DNA of 59,351 nucleotides from CALMFQ01 sp964495595 (GCA_964495595.1 CAZBWH010000006.1:1-59351); one strand, 5' to 3'; counted from the first letter of the stretch, positions 43,736 through 53,800 are shown. Numbers and translations are program-made. Notes: generated by a model not told the origin, from the sequence alone.

Positions 43736-44423
43736 AAGTGCGGGCCACTTCGGTAATAATGGATTGCATGCGTTGCTTTTCATCGCTCAGCGCCTGGATC
43801 TGCAAACGGTCCGGGCCGCTGCGATCCGGGCCGTCCGGGCCCAGCTCCTGCAATTGTTCTTCGATTTGCACCAGGCGTTCACGGGCCCGATGAAAAGCCT
43901 TGAAGTCTTCGGCACGGTTACGGCCGGCGACAAAGGCTGCGGCTGGCGACGAAGCGCCGTCGGCCTCTTCGACAGCCCGGATGATTTCGCCCTGCTTGCG
44001 CAGGAAATCGGCCTGGCGCAGGAAATAAAACAACGGCAGGCACAGTACCAGCGACAAGGTGATGATCCTGCGCCACAGCTTGACCCGCTCGGGGTCAAGC
44101 CTGCTCAGCAGGCCATCGTGGTCGGGCAGGCCGGCAGGATGGGCGCCACGGGTTGCGGCAGGGGCCGGTGTGGATTGCCACTTGCGGTCGATCAGCGCCG
44201 ATTCGCCGGCGGCCAGGCTGGCGTCGTAGACCTGCCGCCGGACCGGATTGGACAGCAAGGTGTAGGCATCGTCGATCGCGGCCAGTCGGGCCTGTCTGTC
44301 GGGCCCGTCGGACAGATCGCTGTTGAGCCGCAAGGCAGTCTGGTGGGCCACGCGCAACTGCTCGGCATCGACATCGGGTGCCACGCCCAGGATGGCGTAC
44401 AGGTTTTTGGGAGGAACTCGCAC
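43722..44423 (-). CDS. Membrane-anchored degenerate J-domain protein
   Basis: This 233-aa protein starts with a J-like domain (about 5-68: NLYAILGVAPDVDAEQLRVA, LAAIDDAYTLLSNPVRRQVY), but the HPD tripeptide needed to stimulate DnaK is missing (ALRLNSDLSD in its place). A single TM helix follows (about 118-135, IITLSLVLCLPLFYFL), then a charged coiled-coil-like C-terminus. It therefore is unlikely to be a true DnaK co-chaperone. The gene sits between the IMPase and MEKHLA genes with a 17-base gap and a 14-base overlap. Confidence 0.75.
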   Translation of the reverse strand: MRVPPKNLYAILGVAPDVDAEQLRVAHQTALRLNSDLSDGPDRQARLAAIDDAYTLLSNPVRRQVYDASLAAGESALIDRKWQSTPAPAATRGAHPAGLPDHDGLLSRLDPERVKLWRRIITLSLVLCLPLFYFLRQADFLRKQGEIIRAVEEADGASSPAAAFVAGRNRAEDFKAFHRARERLVQIEEQLQELGPDGPDRSGPDRLQIQALSDEKQRMQSIITEVARTYGRP

Positions 44424-44440
44424 AGAACCGGCTCCGGAGG

Positions 44441-45244
44441 TTACTTGTTAGCCTGCACCCATTGATACCACGGGTCGAACAGGGCGGGGTCGATGGCGGC
44501 CACGGCCGAACGGTGCCAGAGCTGATCTTCCCAGAAATCGGGGTGGTGGATGCTGCCCAGCCGGCCACCGGCCTCGGTCAGGATCAGGCAGCCGGCGGCA
44601 TAATCCCACAGGCGCTGACCGCCGTGCAGGATCAGATCGAACCGGCCGGCGGCGAGCCAGCACCAGTCGAGGGTCGACGAGCCGATATTGCGCTGGCTGC
44701 CGTAAGGGGCCACGGTCATCAAGCGTGCTGGCAGGCGGCCGGGCAGGTATTTCAGTTCGATTCCGGCCACTGCGTTGTGCAGCGGCGGGGCGTAGCTTTT
44801 CAGCGGCAGGCGTTCACCGTTCAGGTATGCGCCCTGCCCTAGCTGCGCGTAGTACATTTCGTCCAGCGCCGGGTTGTAGATCACCCCCAGCTCCGGCCGG
44901 CCACGGCGCATGTACGCCACTGACACGGCAAAATGCGGTACGCCGTGGACAAAGTTGGTGGTGCCGTCGATCGGATCGACGCACCAGATGCCGTCGGCGC
45001 CCTGCTCCCAGTAATGCTGCTGCTGTTCGGCGCTCATTTCCTCGCCCAGCACCGGCACGTCGATCACGCGGCGCAATTCGCGGGTCAGCGCCGCCTGCGA
45101 GGCGATGTCGGCTTCGGTGACCACCGTGCCATCGTGCTTGCGCGCAAAGGCCACCTTGAGAAAACGCGGCATCACCTCGGTCTGCGCGACCCGGCGCACG
45201 ACATCGAGGGTGGCAGCGAGCAGGGCGGGGGTCAGCTCAGGCAT
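44441..45244 (-). CDS. Inositol monophosphatase-family phosphatase
   Basis: This 267-aa metal-dependent phosphatase has the IMPase signatures: VLGEEMSAEQ (metal-binding Glu pair), CVDPIDGTTNFVHGVPHFAV (motif A) and RLWDYAAGCLILTEAGGRLG (motif B). It may act on inositol-1-phosphate, histidinol phosphate, PAP/FBP or a related substrate; the sequence is not close enough to SuhB to name it. ATG 45244 lies within the end of the thioredoxin-like gene (8-base overlap). Confidence 0.9.
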   Translation of the reverse strand: MPELTPALLAATLDVVRRVAQTEVMPRFLKVAFARKHDGTVVTEADIASQAALTRELRRVIDVPVLGEEMSAEQQQHYWEQGADGIWCVDPIDGTTNFVHGVPHFAVSVAYMRRGRPELGVIYNPALDEMYYAQLGQGAYLNGERLPLKSYAPPLHNAVAGIELKYLPGRLPARLMTVAPYGSQRNIGSSTLDWCWLAAGRFDLILHGGQRLWDYAAGCLILTEAGGRLGSIHHPDFWEDQLWHRSAVAAIDPALFDPWYQWVQANK

Positions 45245-45803
45245 CGGCTCGCCATTTGATCGAGCAGCCGATGCTGGGAATCTGGTCGGCCGGGCCGCTG
45301 CCGGTGGTGGCAATGTGCTGCATGGCGGCCAGCAGCTCGTGGCGGTTGTCGGCCGGCGGCGACGGCTGGCGGCCAGCGCTGTCGAAGCGGCCACGGTATT
45401 GCAGCTCCAGCCGGGCGTTGTAGCCGAAGAAGTCGGGTGTGCAGACTGCACCGTACGCCCTGGCCACCGCCTGGCTGGCATCGAGCAGGTAGGGGAACGG
45501 AAAATCATACTGCCGGGCGACTTCGATCATGTTGTCGAAGCTGTCTTCCGGATAGTCAGCCGGATCGTTGGCCATGATCGCGACCACGCCGATGTCGTGC
45601 AGCTCGATCAGGGTGCGCGCATCGTCAACCAGACGCGGCAGGATGGCCTTGACGTAGGGGCAGTGATTGCAGATGAACATCACCAGCAAGCCGTTGTCGC
45701 CGCAGACATCGGCCAGGCGGTAACGCTGGCCGTCCACGCCAGGCAGATCAAAATCCGGTGCAGGTAAGCCGGACTGGCAAACGGGGGTCAGGGTGCTGAC
45801 CAT
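45237..45803 (-). CDS. Thioredoxin-family (AhpC/TSA-like) redox protein
   Basis: This 188-aa cytoplasmic protein has a thioredoxin fold with the motif FICNHCPYVKAILPRLVDDA (CxxC at about residues 45-48, His before the second Cys). YPEDSFDNMIEVARQY and AVARAYGAVCTPDFFGYNAR complete the fold. This subfamily of bacterial thioredoxin-like proteins with CNHCPYV is common and its substrates are unknown. It is the first gene of an overlapping operon with the IMPase, J-like and MEKHLA genes. It is divergent from rsmE (71 bases). Confidence 0.9.
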   Translation of the reverse strand: MVSTLTPVCQSGLPAPDFDLPGVDGQRYRLADVCGDNGLLVMFICNHCPYVKAILPRLVDDARTLIELHDIGVVAIMANDPADYPEDSFDNMIEVARQYDFPFPYLLDASQAVARAYGAVCTPDFFGYNARLELQYRGRFDSAGRQPSPPADNRHELLAAMQHIATTGSGPADQIPSIGCSIKWRADA

Positions 45804-45874
45804 GAGAAGCCTCTGTGATTGCGCTAAAATCAGTTGATTTTATCATCTCTGGCAGCCTGCCGGGTCAGACCAAT

Positions 45875-46594
45875 ATGCCGCGTTTTTATCTTGATTTACC
45901 CCTGGCCGCCGGCCAGTGGCTTGACCTGCCTGAGTCCGTAGCGCGCCATGTGCATGTGCTGCGGCTGCGCGAAGGCGATTTGCTGACTCTGTTCAACGGC
46001 CACGGTGGCGAATTCGACGCCACGCTGGCCGCGCTGGGCAAGAAATCGGCCCAGGCCCGGCTGGATGGACACCGTCCGGTCGAGCGCGAGTCGTCATTGG
46101 CGATGACGCTGGTGCAGGCGGTGTCCAGCGGCGAACGGATGGATTACACGCTGCAAAAGGCAGTGGAGCTGGGGGTGGCAACGATCCAGCCGGTATTCAG
46201 TGAACGCAGCGTGGTGCGGCTGGCGGGTGAACGGGCAGAGAAACGGATGGCACACTGGCAGGGTGTGCTGGAAGCGGCCTGCGAGCAATGCGGCCGCAAC
46301 CGGATTCCCGGCCTGCGGCCCTTGCTGCCGTTCGGGCAATGGCTGCAAGCGGCGCCGGCCGATGGCTTGCGGCTGTTGCTGGCGCCGGGAGGCGGCACCC
46401 GGCTGCGCGATCTGCCGGCGGCGGGCACGATCTCGCTGCTGGCCGGGCCGGAAGGCGGGCTGACGGATGAAGAAGCGGCAGCAGCGCTGGCGGCGGGCTG
46501 GCAGCCGCTGACCCTGGGCCAGCGGGTGCTGCGCACCGAAACCGCCGCGCTGGCGGCGGTTGCAGCGCTGCAGACGCTGTGGGGCGATTTCTGA
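45875..46594 (+). CDS. rsmE: 16S rRNA (uracil(1498)-N3)-methyltransferase
   Basis: This 239-aa SPOUT methyltransferase modifies U1498 of 16S rRNA. The N-terminal PUA-like region has PESVARHVHVLRLREGDLLT. The knotted domain has ALEKAVELGV-type LQKAVELGVATIQPVFSERS, EAACEQCGRNRIP, LLAGPEGGLTDEE and LGQRVLRTETAALAAVAALQ, which form the SAM site. ATG 45875 gives MPRFYLD, the family start. It is convergent with the SDR gene by 9 bases. Confidence 0.96.
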   Translation: MPRFYLDLPLAAGQWLDLPESVARHVHVLRLREGDLLTLFNGHGGEFDATLAALGKKSAQARLDGHRPVERESSLAMTLVQAVSSGERMDYTLQKAVELGVATIQPVFSERSVVRLAGERAEKRMAHWQGVLEAACEQCGRNRIPGLRPLLPFGQWLQAAPADGLRLLLAPGGGTRLRDLPAAGTISLLAGPEGGLTDEEAAAALAAGWQPLTLGQRVLRTETAALAAVAALQTLWGDF

Positions 46595-46603
46595 GCGACG
46601 GGC

Positions 46604-47377
46604 TTATTTGACCAGAAAGCCGGCCAGTGAGCGCGCTACGCTGCGCGGTGCCAGTCGCACGGTCTGGGTCACGGCCCAGTTGTGCACGCCGGGCACCACC
46701 ACCGCCTCGCCCTTCAGCATCGCCTGGTAGCCAATGCTGGCGACCTTGTGTGCCGATTGCTTGGCCAGCTTGAACAGCAGCGATTCTTCCATGCCGGCGC
46801 GGTCGATGAACTCGGTTTCGGTGGGGCCGGGGCACAATGCGGTGACGCTGACGCCCGTACCCTTCAGCTCTTCGGCCAGCGCTTCGGACAACGACAGCAC
46901 ATACGCCTTGGAAGCAAAATAGCCCGCCATGCCGGGGCCGGGCTGGAACGCCGCGGTCGAGGCGATGTTCAGCACCCGTCCCAGCCCGCGTGCCACCATG
47001 CCGGGCAGGATCAGCCGGGTGAGCTGCGCCACAGCCACCACATTCACCTGCAACAGAGCGAATTCCTGCTCGGCCGGGTTTTCGTAATACTTGCCGTTCA
47101 GCCCGAAGCCAGCGTTATTGATCAGGATGTCGATGCACAGATCGGCCTGGCGCAGGGCCGCGTACAGCTCTTGTGCCGCGCCGGGCTGGCTCAGATCGCA
47201 GGGGAACACGTGCGGGGTCACGCCGTAACGCTGGCGCAGCTCGTCGGCCAGCTGCTGCAGGCGCTGGCCGTTGCGGGCGACCAGCACCGGATTGTGGCCA
47301 TCCTTGGCCAGCAGGCGGGCGAATTCTTCACCCAGCCCGGCCGACGCGCCGGTGACCAGGGCAGTCAGGGGGATCAT
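46604..47377 (-). CDS. Short-chain dehydrogenase/reductase
   Basis: This 257-aa NAD(P)-dependent oxidoreductase has the classical SDR motifs: TGASAGLGEEFARLLA for cofactor binding, NNAGFG, NIASTAAFQPGPGMAGYFAS with the catalytic Ser and YxxxK (YFASK), and CPGPTETEF. R in LVARNGQRL suggests preference for NADP. It resembles the YqjQ/DltE-like group; the substrate is unknown. It is the last gene of a minus-strand series. Confidence 0.92.
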   Translation of the reverse strand: MIPLTALVTGASAGLGEEFARLLAKDGHNPVLVARNGQRLQQLADELRQRYGVTPHVFPCDLSQPGAAQELYAALRQADLCIDILINNAGFGLNGKYYENPAEQEFALLQVNVVAVAQLTRLILPGMVARGLGRVLNIASTAAFQPGPGMAGYFASKAYVLSLSEALAEELKGTGVSVTALCPGPTETEFIDRAGMEESLLFKLAKQSAHKVASIGYQAMLKGEAVVVPGVHNWAVTQTVRLAPRSVARSLAGFLVK

Positions 47378-47409
47378 GGTTGGTTTCCTCTATCTCGTTC
47401 AGATTATTG

Positions 47410-47733
47410 TCATGGTGTCTGGCCGCGAGCGGCCCAGGCGCGGTCGACCCGCTCGCGGGCCGCCAGCAGCCGGGCCTTGCTCACCTCGATCTGGGTGTGG
47501 GCCTGATCGCGTGCCAGGCGGGCAGTTTCCAACTGCCGGCGGGCCTTGTCCAGTGCCAGTTCGGACTCCTGCAGTTCGCGGTCGGCGCGCTTTACCTCGC
47601 GGCCGGCGCGGGTGTAGTCCTCCAGCGCCTGTTCGTGCGCCTGCTGCGCCTGCAACAGCTCATCGCCGGCCTCGGCAGCCAGCGCGCCCATGCTGGCCAG
47701 CCACAGCCAGCCACCTAACAGAATCGGTTTCAT
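47410..47733 (-). CDS. Secreted coiled-coil protein, unknown
   Basis: This 107-aa protein has a signal peptide (ILLGGWLWLASMGALAAE) and a mature part that is one long Ala/Glu/Arg/Gln-rich helix (LQAQQAHEQALEDYTRAGRE to RARLARDQAHTQIEVS), probably coiled coil. AAAGGAT precedes the ATG. It may be a periplasmic scaffold; no named family is recognised. It lies between the methyltransferase (29-base gap) and SDR genes (32-base gap). Confidence 0.7.
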   Translation of the reverse strand: MKPILLGGWLWLASMGALAAEAGDELLQAQQAHEQALEDYTRAGREVKRADRELQESELALDKARRQLETARLARDQAHTQIEVSKARLLAARERVDRAWAARGQTP

Positions 47734-47762
47734 CGGCAATCCTTTCGCGGAATGAGGTCGGT

Positions 47763-48428
47763 TCAACGCTTGCGCAACAGGGTGAGCCCGTCGCCCACCG
47801 GCAACAGGCAGTAATCGACCCGCGGATCGGCCTGCAGCGCACGGTTGAGTGTGCGAATCACCTCGACGCCGGGCGGCTCGTCCGGCTGCGGTGGCCGGGC
47901 CACCCGGCCGCCGAGGAACATGTTGTCCAGCAGGATCAGCCCGCCGGGGCGCGCCAGCGCCAGACACAGTTCGACATAATCGGGATAGCTGCGCTTGTCG
48001 GCGTCGATGAACAGCATGTCGAAGCTGCCGCCCTGCCCTTGCGCCAGCAAGGCCTGCAGCGTCTGCTCTGCCGGGCACAGCTCCAGCCGGATCTTGTGCG
48101 CCACGCCGGCGGCCTCCCAGTGACGCCGGGCAATGGTGGTGAATTCGACGCTGAGGTCGCAGGCGACCACTTCGCCGTCGTCCGGTAGTGCCAGCGCCAG
48201 CGCCAGCGAGCTGTAGCCAGTGAATACGCCGATCTCCAGATAGCGTCGCACCCCCGCCAGCCGGGCCAGAAACGCCATCAACTGCCCTTGCTCGGGGGCA
48301 ATCTGCATCTTGGCGACCCGGTGGCTGGCGGTTTCCTCCCGCAGCGCGGCCAGCGCCGGGGGCTCGCGCAGCCCGGTACGCAGCAGGTAGGCATACAGGT
48401 CGGTATCGAGGGGCAGGGTCTGGTTCAT
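47763..48428 (-). CDS. Class I SAM-dependent O-methyltransferase (caffeoyl-CoA OMT family)
   Basis: This 221-aa protein has the family layout: QIAPEQGQLMAFLARL, then RYLEIGVFTGYSSLALALAL for SAM binding, VACDLSVEFTTIARRHWEAA, FDMLFIDADKRSYPDYVELC with metal-binding Asp, and PGGLILLDNMFLGGRVA. Bacterial members methylate catechols or related small molecules; the substrate here is unknown. A tandem REP-like repeat lies between this gene and the upstream hydrolase. Confidence 0.9.
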   Translation of the reverse strand: MNQTLPLDTDLYAYLLRTGLREPPALAALREETASHRVAKMQIAPEQGQLMAFLARLAGVRRYLEIGVFTGYSSLALALALPDDGEVVACDLSVEFTTIARRHWEAAGVAHKIRLELCPAEQTLQALLAQGQGGSFDMLFIDADKRSYPDYVELCLALARPGGLILLDNMFLGGRVARPPQPDEPPGVEVIRTLNRALQADPRVDYCLLPVGDGLTLLRKR

Positions 48429-48518
48429 GCAACGGCTTTGGTCGGTAAACAAGCGCGCTATTTTGCGCGTTGACGCCCGGATGCGCCAGCGCCAGCAGTA
48501 GGCAATCGGGCTGCGAGC

Positions 48519-48576
48519 CAATACCAGAGCGGCGTGCAGGCCGGCCTGCGAGGCAATACCAGAGCGGCTTTCAGGC
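48519..48576. repeat. REP-like repeat, copy 4 (two core units in tandem)
   Basis: Two direct copies of the family core, CAATACCAGAGCGGCGTGCA at 48519 and CAATACCAGAGCGGCTTTCA at 48554, surround GGCCGGCC. Unlike copies 1 and 2, the strong palindrome is reduced to the centre. It lies between two minus-strand genes. Confidence 0.75.
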
Positions 48577-48603
48577 TGTCGGACTTGAGGCTGATCTGCT
48601 GCG

Positions 48604-49491
48604 CTAGTTGCCCAGCAGGAGGTCGCGGATTCTGGCGGCGGCCAGCACGGGGGCCTGCTGCATGAAACAGTGGCTGCCGGGCAGCTGCTCGCTGTGGATG
48701 GCAGTGTTGACAGCTTGCCAGCGGCGCACCGATTCGGCAACAAACGGAAAGCTGCTGCTGCCGTACAACACTGTCACCGGCGTTTGCACCTGCCGCAGCG
48801 TGGACCACAACTGGCGCGGGTACGAGCCGAAAATCTCCGCTTCGCGTTCCGGCCGGCACTTGAGTTCGACCTGGCCGTCGGCGGTGTCGCGCAGGGCGGC
48901 ATCGACGTAGGCTTGCAACGCAGCGTCAGTCCAGCCCCGGAACATGCCGCGCTGGTGCAGGTTGGCAAACGCGGCGGCGCGGTCGGGCCAGCGGTGGCGA
49001 CGGCGGCGCGCCTGGGTGGCAAGGGTGTTGCGCCGGTACAGACCGACCACGTCGGACAACGCCATCATGCCGATCATCACCGGCGAGAACAGCACCGGGT
49101 CGAGCAGCACGGCGCGCCGGAACGCCGCCGGCTCGCGGGCCAGCATCAGCGCGGTCATCACCCCGCCAAAACTGTGGCCGACGGCGAAATGCGGTGCCGG
49201 GCCAAACCGGGGCGCAAGCTGGTGCCAGGCCTCCAGCGCCAGTCTGGCGGTGCGGTTCCAGCCGACAAAACGGCCGCCGTGATCGCTGTCGCCGTGGCCT
49301 TGCACATCGCTGAGCAGCAGATCGAAATCGGCCTGCAGCGCTTGCAGCATCGGCCAGTAGGCGCGGCCGCAGTAGCCGTTGCCGTGCAGGAAATGCAGGA
49401 CCGGCTTGCCCGACGGCGGCGAATGCTCGCCGCGCAGGGTAAAGCCGGCGCTGCAGGGATATTCCCAGCGGATCAGGGGTGGGGGCGTCAT
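48604..49491 (-). CDS. Alpha/beta-fold hydrolase
   Basis: This 295-aa cytoplasmic hydrolase has LHFLHGNGYCGRAYWPMLQA (oxyanion region), SDVQGHGDSDHGG, nucleophile elbow VGHSFGGVMTALML, and a His in LPGSHCFMQQ. It resembles the MhpC/epoxide hydrolase-like group. The start overlaps the YkgJ stop by 4 bases, so it is coupled to YkgJ and the diguanylate cyclase upstream. The biological substrate is unknown. Confidence 0.88.
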   Translation of the reverse strand: MTPPPLIRWEYPCSAGFTLRGEHSPPSGKPVLHFLHGNGYCGRAYWPMLQALQADFDLLLSDVQGHGDSDHGGRFVGWNRTARLALEAWHQLAPRFGPAPHFAVGHSFGGVMTALMLAREPAAFRRAVLLDPVLFSPVMIGMMALSDVVGLYRRNTLATQARRRRHRWPDRAAAFANLHQRGMFRGWTDAALQAYVDAALRDTADGQVELKCRPEREAEIFGSYPRQLWSTLRQVQTPVTVLYGSSSFPFVAESVRRWQAVNTAIHSEQLPGSHCFMQQAPVLAAARIRDLLLGN

Positions 49492-49760
49492 CGGGTCAGG
49501 TGCTCCAGGCGGGTGAGCCAGGCCAGCGCCTGGTCGCGGTGGTTGCCGCACATTTCGCTGGATGGCTGCAGGCCGGCGCAGAACGCCGGGCGGAGCGGGT
49601 CTCCGAACAGGCGGCAGCGCTGTGCGTTATCCAGATGCAGGCAGGGCATGCCGGCCGGCTTGCCGTCGGGCATGCCGGGCAGCGGGCTGGTGATCGACGG
49701 GGCAATGCAGCAGGCGCCGCAGCCGGGACGGCAGGCCAGCGGCTCAGAACAGTTCGGCAT
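49488..49760 (-). CDS. YkgJ-family cysteine-cluster (Zn/Fe-chelating) protein
   Basis: This 90-aa protein is Cys-rich: CSEPLACRPGCGACCIAPSI at its N-terminus, and later PCLHLDNAQRCRLFGDP and FCAGLQPSSEMCG. That spacing is the YkgJ/PF03692 zinc-or-iron-chelating domain; E. coli YkgJ is 109 aa. Function is unknown. It overlaps the diguanylate cyclase by 17 bases and the hydrolase by 4 bases. Confidence 0.9.
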   Translation of the reverse strand: MPNCSEPLACRPGCGACCIAPSITSPLPGMPDGKPAGMPCLHLDNAQRCRLFGDPLRPAFCAGLQPSSEMCGNHRDQALAWLTRLEHLTR

Positions 49761-50790
49761 CGGAATGGCGCGTAGCGTTGGCAGCGGGCAGCTGCGCGGC
49801 AATCGATTCAAAGCGGCAGATACGGTTGCAGCCGTGCTCCTTGGCGTAATACAGCGCCTGGTCGGCCTCGCCGATCACGGTGGTGGCATCGACGTGCGGC
49901 CGGATGCGGGTGTAGCCCAGGCTGGCGGTTACGGTGCCGATCTGCGGAAAATCATAACCGGCGATCGATTCGCGCAGCCGCTCGAACACCTGACAGGCGG
50001 CAGCAGCAGTGAGCGGCGCCAGCACGACGACGAATTCCTCGCCGCCAAAGCGGTACACCACGTCCTGGCTGCGCACGGTACGCTTGAGAATGCCGGCAAA
50101 CAGGATCAGCACTTCATCGCCGTACAGGTGGCCAAAGCGGTCGTTGATCTGCTTGAAATGGTCGATATCGACCACCGCCAGCCACGGGCTGCTGTCGTGG
50201 TGGCGCTGGCGCTGATGAAAGCGCTGGTTTTTGCTGTCGGTCATCGATTCGAGCAGCAGCAGCTTGCTGAACGCGGTTTCGAAGGTTTTGCGGTTGAGCA
50301 GCCCGGTCAGGGTGTCCTTCTCGGCGTAATCGAGCAGCCGGAGGTGGTTGGCAAACACGACCAGCAGGCTTTGCAGCAACGGCGGCAGATCGGCGTCGAT
50401 GGGCGAAAGCTGGCGGATTTCCACCAGCAGGCGAGTGCTGGCCCGCTCGACGCGTAGCGGCAGCACCAGCACATTTTCCTCTTCGTCCGGGTAGCAGCGC
50501 CAGGCGCCGCTCAGACAGGCATCCTGCCAGGCGGCCGGCCAGTGTGTCAGCGGCTGAAGCGCTTCGGTTTCCATCTCGCTGCGCGGCACGTGCAGCATGG
50601 CCTCGTCATCAAACAGCAAGGCCAGCGCCAGCCACAGCTTGCCGTGCTGCTCTTCCACCCGCCAGAAACGCAGGCAGCGTGGCTGCAACAGGCCAGACAA
50701 CGCCGCGCCCAGCGCCACTTCCAGCGCATCGTGGTCGCGCAGGCGCGTCAGGTTGGACAAAGTATCGAGCACGGGTTGGGCGTACAGCAT
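49744..50790 (-). CDS. GGDEF diguanylate cyclase with N-terminal GAF-like sensor
   Basis: This 348-aa protein has a C-terminal GGDEF domain (about 180-330): DTLTGLLNRKTFETAFSKLL, DIDHFKQINDRFGHLYGDEV, and an active RFGGEEFVVVLAP. The inhibitory I-site RSQD lies five residues before it, so c-di-GMP feedback is expected, unlike the enzyme at 2274. The N-terminal 170 residues look GAF-like and lack TM helices, hence a cytoplasmic sensor of unknown ligand. ATG 50790 is 43 bases after the SNF2 helicase stop. Confidence 0.9.
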   Translation of the reverse strand: MLYAQPVLDTLSNLTRLRDHDALEVALGAALSGLLQPRCLRFWRVEEQHGKLWLALALLFDDEAMLHVPRSEMETEALQPLTHWPAAWQDACLSGAWRCYPDEEENVLVLPLRVERASTRLLVEIRQLSPIDADLPPLLQSLLVVFANHLRLLDYAEKDTLTGLLNRKTFETAFSKLLLLESMTDSKNQRFHQRQRHHDSSPWLAVVDIDHFKQINDRFGHLYGDEVLILFAGILKRTVRSQDVVYRFGGEEFVVVLAPLTAAAACQVFERLRESIAGYDFPQIGTVTASLGYTRIRPHVDATTVIGEADQALYYAKEHGCNRICRFESIAAQLPAANATRHSDAELF

Positions 50791-50833
50791 GGCAACTCCG
50801 GTAAGGGCAGGCGCAGCGTCCCGCTCAGGCCGC

Positions 50834-53800
50834 TCAGTCAAGCGGCTCCAGCAACGCCGCCAGATCATCGGCCGAAAAGCTGGCCGACGCCTCAGTATCG
50901 CTGTTGAACACCCCGCCTGCCAAGCGGGCTTTGCGCTGCTGCAGCTCCAGAATCCGCTGTTCGATGCTGCCGCTGACAATCAACTTGTAGACAAACACCG
51001 GTTTGTCCTGGCCGATGCGGTAGGCGCGGTCGGTGGCCTGGTTCTCGGCGGCCGGGTTCCACCACGGATCGTAATGGATCACCGTGTCGGCCGCCGTCAG
51101 GTTCAGCCCCACCCCGCCGGCCTTCAGGCTGATCAGGAACAGCGGCACCTGGCCGGTCTGGAATTCGCGCACCGGCGTTTCCCGGTCGGCGGTATCACCG
51201 CGCAGGGTGACAAAGGCAATCTTGCGCTGCCGCAGGGCCTTGGCGATCAGATCGAGCATCGAGGTAAACTGCGAAAACAGCAATACCCGTCGCCCCTCGT
51301 CCAGCAGCTCGTCGAGCAGGGTCAGCAGCGCCGTCAGCTTGGCCGATTCCTTGACCTGCCTGGCGGCCTCCAGCGCCACCAGCCGGGGATCGCAACACAC
51401 CTGACGCAATTTCAGCATCGCGTCCAGCAGATAGATGTGGCTGTTGCTCAGCCCCTTGTCGGCAATGATCTGCTGCACCTGCTGCTGCATCGCCACCCGA
51501 ACCGATTCGTACAGGTCACGCTGGCTGCCTTCCAGCTCGATGCTGCGCAGGATTTCGGTCTTGGGCGGCAGCTCGGTAGCCACTTCGTCCTTGCGCCGGC
51601 GCAGCAGGAACGGCCGGATTCGCCGGGCCAGCAGCTTGCTGCGGGTGCTGTCGCCTTCTTTTTCAATCGGCGTGCGCCAGCGGCGGCCAAAATCCTGCTT
51701 ACCCCCCAGAAAGCCCGGCAGCAAAAAATCAAACTGCGACCACAGTTCGCCCAGATGGTTTTCCAGCGGCGTGCCGGTGAGACACAGCCGGTGGCGCGCC
51801 TTGAGCTTGCGCACCGTAGCGGCGGCCTTGCTGGCAGCGTTTTTCACCGTCTGCGCCTCGTCGAGAATCAGGTAGTGGTAGTCGAACTGGCGCAGCTCCG
51901 GTTCGTCGCGCCAGATCAGCGGGTAAGTGGTAATCACCAGATCGTGCTCACCGATCCGGCCAAACTGCGCCTTGCGCGCCGGGCCGTGCAAATCCAGCAC
52001 CCGCAGCGCCGGGGCAAATTTTGCCGCTTCGCTTTTCCAGTTGTACACCAGCGAGGTCGGCAGCACGATCAGCGCCGGCAGATCCAGCCGGCCGGCCGCT
52101 TTTTCCACCAGCAGGTGTGCCAGCGTCTGCAGCGTTTTGCCCAGCCCCATATCGTCGGCCAGAATGCCGCCCAGCTGCTCGGCGCGCAGGAACTGCAGCC
52201 AGTTCAGCCCCTGCTGCTGATACAGCCGCAGCTGCGCCTGCAGCCCGGCTGGCGGGGCGATCTGCGGCAAGTCCTGCTTGCCCTGCAATCGCTGCGCCAG
52301 TTGCCGCAGGCTGTCGTCGCCACGGAACTGCCAGCGCTGCATCTGGGCCAGCGTATCCAGCCGGGCGGCGTCCAGCCGCGACAGGCGCAGGCTGTCGCCA
52401 CTGGCGCCGGCGCTGAACAGATCGACCAGCGTAGCGACAATCGGCTTGATCCGCGCCGCGACAATGCGGTAACGCACCCCGTCGCCGTCCAGCAGGATCA
52501 TTTCGCTGTCGCCCACCCGCTGCAGTCCGCCCGGCTCCAGCCAGCGCGGGTCTTGCTGGAACAGCCGGCCCAGCAGCGGCACCAGGGCGATCTTGCGGCC
52601 GTCGACCTCGATATCCAGCGCCAGATCGAACCAGCCGCTGCCGTCTTCGTGAATGTCGGCGCCAAAATCGTCGACATCGACAAAATTGAAATGAAACCCC
52701 GGCGCCATCTCGACCAGCCAGCCCTGCTCGCGCAGCCGTGGCAACTGGTCGGCGACAAACCCCGGCCAGCAATCGGCATCAAGCAGGCCAAACAGCGGCG
52801 CCGGCGGCAACGGCTGCAGGCCGTACACCCGGCCGATCGGCACCGGCTGCAGCCCGTAACGGGCCAGCTGGGTCAGATAGGCCTGCTCCAGCGCCGGCTG
52901 GCGCCTGATCTGCACCAGACTGCCATCCGGCTGCGCCAGCAGCGAACGGTTTGATTCGGCTGCCACCCGGTGGCCAGCGTAATCGAACAGCACCCGCGCC
53001 AGATCGAAATGCGCCGCCCGGCCGTCGCCGTAGCTGCCGAAATGGGCAGCGTGGATCGGCACCGTATCCAGCAACAACACCGGCTGCGGCGAGGCGTCGA
53101 TCAGCTGTACCGACTGGCCGTCGGCGCCCGGCAATGGCGGCAGCCCCGGCGCACAATGCTGCAGCACGGCGCTGACCTGAGGCGCTTCGGCCAGCGTCAG
53201 CGGCGGGCAGACCAGCAGGCTCTGCAACAGTTCGGCACGCAACGGAAAATCTACCCGCCCGGCTTCGCCGCGCTCGCTGTCCAGATACCACGGCGGGTCG
53301 AACGGCAACACCCGCGTGGCCGCCGGCTCGACCTGCAGTACCGGCTGCAGCCGGTCGCCGGCCAGAGTCTGCCACAGCAACTGGCTGTGCCGGACCGCAC
53401 CGGGCTGCATCACCTGCGGCTCGGGTGCCGTGGTGTCGTGCGCACCAAAGCCCTGGCGCAGCAGGCGGCCGCTGTCGAGCATCTGCTGCATGGCCTGCGC
53501 CCCGGCCCGGCCCTCCAGCCGCAGCGCGTTGTAATACTTGTCGCGGTGGCTCCACAACAGGCGCAGGATCGCCAGATCGGCCTCGCGCACGAACGCCGGC
53601 GGCTTGGCGAATGCCGGCTCGATATTGCGCCACGGATCGTCAACGCTGCGGATGACCCCGGCCGCATCCAGCTTGATCTTGTACGGCCGCACTTCGACGA
53701 AGTGCATCACCGGGTGGCGGCCAATCGCCCACGCCAACCCCTGGCTGCTGCTGGCCGCCTTGCGCGGCGTGGCCACGGCAGCCGGTGCATTGGCCTGGCT

